A stretch of 19,251 nt of DNA from an uncultured Prevotella sp. (GTDB lineage Bacteria > Bacteroidota > Bacteroidia > Bacteroidales > Bacteroidaceae). Positions 15,334-19,251 of this stretch are shown here, one piece after another. The notes beneath the pieces were generated by a model that had not been told where the DNA came from, did no database searches, and saw nothing but the letters and a program-made list of their open reading frames with translations. How positions within the stretch are numbered: the first letter of the stretch is position 1; every line of letters starts with the position of its first letter. The stretch covers positions 1-19,251 of the forward strand of contig CAAGFF010000201.1 in assembly GCA_900769055.1 (NCBI GenBank), read 5' to 3'. The translations under genes and the position numbers were made by a program.

Positions 15334-15376
15334 AACCAACGGTCACCGTCCGAAGGGTAAGGTAAAGTTGAGTTAT
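15334..15376 (+). repeat. Direct repeat, copy B (43 bp)
   Basis: Second copy of the 43-bp repeat at 15061-15103. The four differences lie in the middle third and the two ends are identical. Confidence 0.8.
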
Positions 15377-15472
15377 CTTTATATAGAGAAAAAACAAAAA
15401 GTTGCAAAACATCTGTCACTGTCACCGTCTGTTGCAAATATGTTGGCTATCAACATTTTACTTTTTAGAGGT

Positions 15473-15557
15473 GGTGACAGACGATTTAAAAACAGGGCTG
15501 AGACCGCACAAAAAAAGTGATTTTTGATGTCGGTGACAGCAAAAATCGTCTGTCACC
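15473..15557. repeat. 15-bp inverted repeat carrying GGTGACAG
   Basis: GGTGACAGACGATTT (15473-15487) is the exact reverse complement of 15543-15557. Another GGTGACAG lies between the arms at 15532-15539. Confidence 0.6.
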
Positions 15558-15560
15558 CGT

Positions 15561-15614
15561 CTGTCACCATCCCAACCCTCTATAAGTAAAAGACTTAGAG
15601 GGAAATGGTGACAG
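15561..15614. repeat. Two-part stem-loop downstream of the ATPase gene
   Basis: CTGTCACCAT (15561-15570) pairs exactly with ATGGTGACAG (15605-15614). Inside it CCCTCT..AAGT pairs with ACTTAGAGGG with a two-base bulge. It lies 59 bp past the ATPase stop codon and may end or stabilise its RNA, although no T tract follows on the minus strand. Confidence 0.5.
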
Positions 15615-15672
15615 ATGACAGTAAAAAGTAAAATTGTCATGCGTAAGAGTTGTATTCAGGCAACGCACAATC

Positions 15673-17097
15673 TTACCCGAACAGGTCGTCGAGGGTAACC
15701 TCTGCCTGAACTCTGCCAGAATACATGTTGCGCAGCAAGCCGTTGGATGTTACGAATACGAGCTGGACGGACTTGCGGGTCTTGGTCTCTTCAACAAATG
15801 TGGCAAGCTTGCGGCTCAGCACCTTGTCGTAGTCCTTAGTGATTGTGAATTCCTGTTCGGTGAATTTCATCTCACAGATATCTATCGTGTTGTCTGCCCG
15901 TTCTATGACAAGGTCTATCTGCACTCCCCTGCCGGACGCCTCTCCCTTGCCTCGCCACGAATAAACGTTAGTCGCCACACCTGAGATGCCCAATTTCCGC
16001 TTTATCTCGCTGATATGGCAAGCCGACAGTATCTCGAAGGATATGCCTGCCCAAGCGTAGAAGCGGGGAGTGCGCTGGATGGATGTCCAATACTGGAGGT
16101 TGCGGAAAGAGCTCTCACGCATGAAGCGGAAATGGAAGAGCGTGAAGAAGTCTACCAACTGGAACAGCGACTTTCGCTCGCTACATCCATAATTATTGTA
16201 GCGGCGGATAAACCCACAAGACTCAAGGTTGTCGAGGATTGTGGTAAGCGTCTTACCCGACTTCATGCCCGATGCCTCGGCTATCTCGCTGCGGGTCATG
16301 CCATAGCCCTTTGAGTTTAAACATTCCACCACTTTTACATACGCTTCAGAGTTGTTGAACAAAGAGCGGTAGAGCATATCGAACTCATTATACAACTCGC
16401 CGTTGGGATTGAACATAAGCCGGTCGACATTCTGTGCGAGGCTAAGCCGTGGGTCAATCATGTTGAGGTAATAGGGAATGCCTCCCATTATCATATACGC
16501 CTCAGATATTTCATACCTCGACATGGACACACCGCGTGAAACGAGAAGCTTCTCTGTCTCGCCGAGGGTGAAAGGCGAAAGGAAGATGCGATGGGTGAGC
16601 CTGCCGTACAAGCCTCCGTGATTGTTTATCAGCTTGTCCATCATCCATGATGTGGCAGAACCACAAACAATCAATACAATGTCGCGTCTGGCGGACGCCC
16701 AGCTGTTCCAAAAATGCTCAAGTGCAGAGACAAACTGCGACCCTGGTGTGTCCATCCACGGAAGTTCGTCGATGAACACCACCTTGCGTTTCCGGCTTAT
16801 TGAATCGAGATACGAAATGAGCATCTCGAAAGCATCCATCCAGTCGGCAGGCACGGCTGAGACACGCCTGTCGTATCTGCGAAGTGTATGAAAGAAACCT
16901 TTCAGCTGCTCCTGAGTGCTTGCATTTGCCACACCCGAACATTGAAATACCATTTCCTCCTCAAAAAATTCTCTGACAAGGAATGTCTTACCAACTCTTC
17001 GCCTTCCACATACCGCAACAAACTCTGAACTGTTGGAATCGTAAATTCGTGAGAGCAAGTCCTTCTCTGGCTCTCTGCCTAATATGTTTTCTTTCAT
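15673..17097 (-). CDS. ATPase with winged helix and DUF234 nuclease-like C-terminus
   Basis: From ATG 17097 the protein has 474 residues. The N-terminal archaeal-type AAA-like ATPase domain (PF01637 type) has Walker A GRRRVGKT (31-38), Walker B VVFIDELPW (~106-114) and a sensor-like VLIVCGSATSW (~141-151). A winged helix follows at ~262-300 (MTRSEIAEASGMKSGKTLTTIL). The C-terminal DUF234 region carries a PD-(D/E)XK-like pattern: Asp395, Glu409, Lys411 in IDLVIERADNTIDICEMKF. The family is widespread in Bacteroidetes and archaea, and its cellular role is unsettled. A longer frame to 17193 is open, but a TAnnTTTG box at 17122-17129 places the RNA start near 17115, supporting the shorter form. 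An alternating repeat array precedes it. A defence or DNA-processing role is possible but not shown. Confidence 0.9.
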   Translation of the reverse strand: MKENILGREPEKDLLSRIYDSNSSEFVAVCGRRRVGKTFLVREFFEEEMVFQCSGVANASTQEQLKGFFHTLRRYDRRVSAVPADWMDAFEMLISYLDSISRKRKVVFIDELPWMDTPGSQFVSALEHFWNSWASARRDIVLIVCGSATSWMMDKLINNHGGLYGRLTHRIFLSPFTLGETEKLLVSRGVSMSRYEISEAYMIMGGIPYYLNMIDPRLSLAQNVDRLMFNPNGELYNEFDMLYRSLFNNSEAYVKVVECLNSKGYGMTRSEIAEASGMKSGKTLTTILDNLESCGFIRRYNNYGCSERKSLFQLVDFFTLFHFRFMRESSFRNLQYWTSIQRTPRFYAWAGISFEILSACHISEIKRKLGISGVATNVYSWRGKGEASGRGVQIDLVIERADNTIDICEMKFTEQEFTITKDYDKVLSRKLATFVEETKTRKSVQLVFVTSNGLLRNMYSGRVQAEVTLDDLFG

Positions 17098-17121
17098 GCC
17101 GTGATGTATATTATGTCGCTG

Positions 17122-17129
17122 CAAAGATA
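17122..17129 (-). promoter_or_regulatory. Probable -7 element of the ATPase promoter
   Basis: On the minus strand TATCTTTG fits TAnnTTTG. The expected -33 position falls within the first 12-bp repeat (17144-17155), so a protein bound there would block the polymerase. The predicted RNA start (~17115) gives a leader of about 18 bases before ATG 17097. Confidence 0.55.
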
Positions 17130-17143
17130 ATAAAAAACAAACA

Positions 17144-17231
17144 TTATTGGCTAAAAACCACCCCGAATTTAGCCAATAAAGATATTTTTTCATATTTATT
17201 GGCTAAATATAGGGCTGTTTGTAGCCAATAA
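17144..17231. promoter_or_regulatory. Four alternating 12-bp motifs, operator-like array
   Basis: TTATTGGCTAAA occurs at 17144-17155 and 17196-17207. Its reverse complement TTTAGCCAATAA occurs at 17168-17179 and, with one change, at 17220-17231. Within each inverted pair the motifs start 24 bp apart, and the two pairs are offset by 52 bp. Both distances are close to whole or near-whole helical turns. The array lies in the divergent ATPase/umuD intergenic region and overlaps the ATPase -33 region. It is best read as operator sites for a dimeric regulator, possibly the ATPase's own winged helix. Confidence 0.65.
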
Positions 17232-17271
17232 TTAAAAAAGAGGTTGCAAATCGCTTTATCGAAAAAACAGA

Positions 17272-17285
17272 ATGTAAATCTACAT
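17272..17285. promoter_or_regulatory. Small dyad upstream of umuD
   Basis: ATGTA (17272-17276) and TACAT (17281-17285) form an inverted repeat with a 4-bp spacer, near where the -33 contact of the umuD promoter should be. It is a candidate operator for damage-responsive repression. No Bacteroidetes SOS box is known to me that would confirm it. Confidence 0.25.
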
Positions 17286-17313
17286 GTCATGCCAACAATT
17301 CAGGAAAAAGTTG

Positions 17314-17321
17314 TATCTTTG
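17314..17321 (+). promoter_or_regulatory. Probable -7 element of the umuDC promoter
   Basis: TATCTTTG matches TAnnTTTG. RNA would start near 17328, so the open frame upstream of that point cannot be part of umuD. The -33 region lacks TTTG, consistent with a promoter that is weak unless activated or derepressed. Confidence 0.5.
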
Positions 17322-17385
17322 CCCTGTGAATGGCCTGCACTATGACAGGACAGGGATTATGGGCAGGCATAAAGACAAGAAGAAT

Positions 17386-17823
17386 ATGGGCAACATCAAG
17401 ATACTATCGGGAACGTTCGAGACTAAGTTGGAACTGGAACACGCAGCCGTGGTGGCCGGGTTCCCGTCGCCAGCCGATGACTACAAGCACGACAGGCTCG
17501 ACTTCAACAGAGACTATATCAGGCACCCCGAGGCTTCGTTCTACGGCGATGTGGATGGAGACTCGATGAAAGACGCAGGGATATTCGACGGCGACAGGGT
17601 GATTATCGACAGGGCGGTGGAGGCCCATGACGGCTCCATAGTCGTGGCTTTCTGGAACGGCGAGTTCACAATGAAATATCTCGACCTTACTCATAAGAAG
17701 GACGGATATATAGAACTCAGACCAGCCAACGCCAACTACCCGACGTTCCGCGTGGAGGCCGGGGACAACTTCGAGGTGTGGGGCGTGGTGATACATCTTA
17801 TCCGCACATTCGAGAAAATATAG
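17386..17823 (+). CDS. umuD: UmuD-like S24-family self-cleaving protein
   Basis: A 145-residue partner of error-prone DNA polymerase V. After DNA damage such proteins cleave themselves with RecA help, and the shortened dimer joins UmuC. With the start at 17386, the cleavage site Ala24-Gly25 (VVAGFPSP), catalytic Ser60 (DGDSM) and Lys97 (FTMKYL) fall at the same residue numbers as Cys24-Gly25, Ser60 and Lys97 of E. coli UmuD. That is strong support for this start. An in-frame ATG at 17359 would add nine residues. No DNA-binding domain precedes the cleavage site, so it is not LexA. umuC follows 56 bp later in the same direction. A TAnnTTTG box lies upstream, divergent from the ATPase promoter. 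Confidence 0.93.
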   Translation: MGNIKILSGTFETKLELEHAAVVAGFPSPADDYKHDRLDFNRDYIRHPEASFYGDVDGDSMKDAGIFDGDRVIIDRAVEAHDGSIVVAFWNGEFTMKYLDLTHKKDGYIELRPANANYPTFRVEAGDNFEVWGVVIHLIRTFEKI

Positions 17824-17879
17824 ACAAACGACGAGTTCCATCAATTTCCACCACATTATTATAATTCAAGGGAACTACC

Positions 17880-19175
17880 ATGTACGCCATCATCGACTGC
17901 GACAACTGCTACGTTAGCTGCGAGCGCGTTTTCCGTCCGGACCTGGAGGGGAAGCCCGTTGTCGTGCTGTCAAACAATGACGGCTGTGTGGTGGCACGCT
18001 CCAACGAGGCCAAGGCCATGGGGATTAAGGCCGGAACACCATATTACCAGCTCGCACAGCTGTTTCCCAACCAGAAGATTGCCGTATTCTCCTCCAACTA
18101 CGAGCTGTATGGCGAGATGACCGGACGCGTGGTGGACATCATACGCGAGGAGGCGCCAGCCTATTTCCGTTACAGCATCGACGAGTGTTTTGTCAGGCTC
18201 CACGGCATGGAGACAGCAGGACTGAAGGCGTGGGGAGAGAACCTGCACAAGAAGGTAAGGAAGTGGGTGGGCATGCCCGTAAGCATAGGCATAGCACCGA
18301 ACAAGACGCTTGCCAAAGTGGCAAGCCACTTCGCCAAGAAGGTGGCGGGATATAACCACTGCTGCCTCATTGACAATGACGAGCGCCGCACAAAGGCCCT
18401 GAAGCTATATCCCGTGGACGAGGTGTGGGGCATAGGCAGGAAATATGCCGCGAAACTCAACGCCCTCGGCATTGCATCAGCATACGATTTTGCTGCCGCA
18501 CCAGGAGAATGGGTGAAGGCGACATTCAACAACATAGTAATCTACCGCACGTGGGAAGAGCTGAACGGCAAGGACAGGGTGCCGGACGAGGAATATGCCA
18601 AGAAGAAGAGCATCTGCACCAGCAGGAGCTTCAACGGCATGGTATCCGACAGCAGTATTCTCAGCACGCATGTGGCCAACTACGCCTCACGTTGCGCGGA
18701 GAAATTGCGGGTGCAGCATACCGTTGCGTCTACGGTTGGAGTATTCATCAATACGAATGCTTTCCGCGAGGACTTGGCACAATACTGGAATTTCCGTGAA
18801 GTGAGGCTTCTAACTCCATCAAATTCCACACAGACCATAGTCCACGCAGCCAACGAGGCACTCAGCGCCATCTACCGGCAGGGATTCCAATACAAGAAAG
18901 CAGGAGTCATAGTGATGGGAATTTCCTCCGACAGCCCCGTACAGCAGGACCTTTTCGACATAGGACCAGAGAAATACCAGAAGCTGAAAGCCCTGGACGA
19001 GGCCCTTGACCGCATCAACAGGATTTACGGCAGCGAGACCGTTGTGCTCGGTGCCCAGCAATATACCCAACAAAAAGGCATTGGCAAAGCTGATGTCTTT
19101 GCCAATGCCATAAAACATGATTTCCGAAGTCCTAACCCAACAACGAGATGGAGCGATATCATCAAGTTGGTGTGA
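17880..19175 (+). CDS. umuC: UmuC-like Y-family DNA polymerase
   Basis: A 431-residue catalytic subunit of a translesion polymerase that copies damaged DNA with low fidelity. Metal-binding acidic residues are present: Asp6 in MYAIIDCDNCYVSCERVF, and Asp101/Glu102 in YSIDECF. Helix-hairpin-helix elements follow near ~182-200 (VWGIGRKYAAKLNALGI). VQQDLFD (QQDLF at 355-359) fits the sliding-clamp binding motif and lies where UmuC proteins carry it. The C-terminal ~60 residues match DUF4113, typical of UmuC rather than DinB. It is 56 bp after umuD and probably cotranscribed. A 13-bp perfect inverted repeat in its last 100 bp resembles a terminator for the opposite strand. Confidence 0.95.
   Translation: MYAIIDCDNCYVSCERVFRPDLEGKPVVVLSNNDGCVVARSNEAKAMGIKAGTPYYQLAQLFPNQKIAVFSSNYELYGEMTGRVVDIIREEAPAYFRYSIDECFVRLHGMETAGLKAWGENLHKKVRKWVGMPVSIGIAPNKTLAKVASHFAKKVAGYNHCCLIDNDERRTKALKLYPVDEVWGIGRKYAAKLNALGIASAYDFAAAPGEWVKATFNNIVIYRTWEELNGKDRVPDEEYAKKKSICTSRSFNGMVSDSSILSTHVANYASRCAEKLRVQHTVASTVGVFINTNAFREDLAQYWNFREVRLLTPSNSTQTIVHAANEALSAIYRQGFQYKKAGVIVMGISSDSPVQQDLFDIGPEKYQKLKALDEALDRINRIYGSETVVLGAQQYTQQKGIGKADVFANAIKHDFRSPNPTTRWSDIIKLV
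19072..19109 (-). terminator. Terminator-like hairpin for the opposite strand inside umuC
   Basis: GGCATTGGCAAAG (19077-19089) and CTTTGCCAATGCC (19097-19109) are perfect 13-bp complements with a 7-base loop. On the minus strand the hairpin is followed by five Ts (plus-strand A tract 19072-19076). It lies within the umuC coding sequence. It would end RNA from a convergent gene lying beyond the window. Confidence 0.5.
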
Positions 19176-19178
19176 GGC

Positions 19179-19205
19179 TCGAACCTTTCGAACCTCTCGA
19201 ACCTT
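19179..19205 (+). repeat. Three 9-bp tandem units after umuC
   Basis: TCGAACCTT, TCGAACCTC and TCGAACCTT lie in tandem starting 4 bp after the umuC stop codon. The AACCT(C/T) core is the same as in the minisatellite after purB. The remaining 46 bp to the window end show nothing I can name. Confidence 0.6.
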
Positions 19206-19251
19206 CTCTTACTTCCCGAGCATTTTCCTTACTTTTCCGCCCTGCCTGATG

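Larger units (their letters stand above)
14938..15672. other. Gene-free, repeat-dense intergenic region
   Basis: About 735 bp between the tRNA promoter and the ATPase gene contain no convincing gene. The short open frames here run across repeats and inverted repeats and resemble nothing known. The region holds a diverged 43-bp direct repeat, tandem TGAYAGATG units, a near-perfect 35-bp dyad and several (G)GTGACAG motifs in both orientations. It could carry a non-coding RNA, a non-autonomous element or remnants of one. Confidence 0.5.

Noticed and set aside
17098..17193. Extended N-terminus of the ATPase beginning at 17193
   Set aside because: It would place the start inside the operator-like repeats and upstream of the -7 box, and the extra residues look unlike the family.
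17271..17281. 11-bp match (AATGTAAATCT) between the umuD upstream region and the edge of the left inverted repeat at 8639-8649
   Set aside because: It is AT-rich, short and spans the boundary of the repeat rather than its core. It gives no second crossover site.
17284..17385. Extended N-terminus of UmuD beginning at 17284
   Set aside because: The predicted RNA start is near 17328, and only the 17386 start puts the cleavage site and catalytic residues at their usual positions.

Overview
The window reads as a chromosomal stretch of a Bacteroidales bacterium, most likely Prevotellaceae (Prevotella/Segatella) or Bacteroides. The evidence is internal. Several promoters fit the Bacteroidetes form (TTTG, 19-20 bp, TAnnTTTG) rather than TTGACA/TATAAT. 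One protein has a C-terminus resembling a type IX secretion sorting domain, and one very large lipoprotein has a charged Lys-Asp motif after its lipid-anchored cysteine. A DUF1573 protein, 'major paralogous domain' repeats and a Bacteroidetes-type tyrosine recombinase also fit. No species can be named from sequence alone.

Layout. 1-8575 is a minus-strand cell-envelope operon. In transcription order it encodes a 1182-residue coiled-coil lipoprotein, a small lipoprotein, a DUF1573 protein, a short protein with a sorting-like C-terminus, a 751-residue secreted repeat protein and an OmpA-family protein. A strong terminator-like hairpin lies after the first gene and another after the last. 8625-9971 is a 1347-bp segment bounded by perfect 23-bp inverted repeats. 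It holds a tyrosine recombinase gene and, just inside its right end, an outward-facing consensus promoter. 9972-10163 is a structured intergenic region. 10164-14649 is a minus-strand housekeeping block: asnS, an RluB/RsuA-family pseudouridine synthase with a long Gln/Gly/Tyr/Arg-rich N-terminus, and purB. A minisatellite lies between the last two. tRNA-Val(UAC) follows at 14813-14887, then about 785 bp without genes but dense in direct and inverted repeats. Next come an ATPase/nuclease-like gene (minus) and, divergently, umuD and umuC (plus). Four alternating copies of a 12-bp motif sit between them.

Main inference. The 8625-9971 segment looks like a self-contained phase-variation switch. As sequenced, its promoter points away from the envelope operon, toward the 3' end of asnS, so the operon is probably OFF or low. 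Recombination between the repeats would put the same promoter about 80 bp upstream of the lipoprotein start codon, facing it, which would be the ON state. The recombinase would flip the DNA that carries its own gene. Recombinase-driven promoter inversion is established in Bacteroides fragilis. What may be undescribed is this combination of a recombinase carried inside the inverting segment, this envelope operon, and the structured RNA expected from the OFF state.

The umuDC pair encodes an error-prone Y-family polymerase and its self-cleaving partner. The divergent ATPase probably has its own operator array. The remaining genes are ordinary housekeeping functions.
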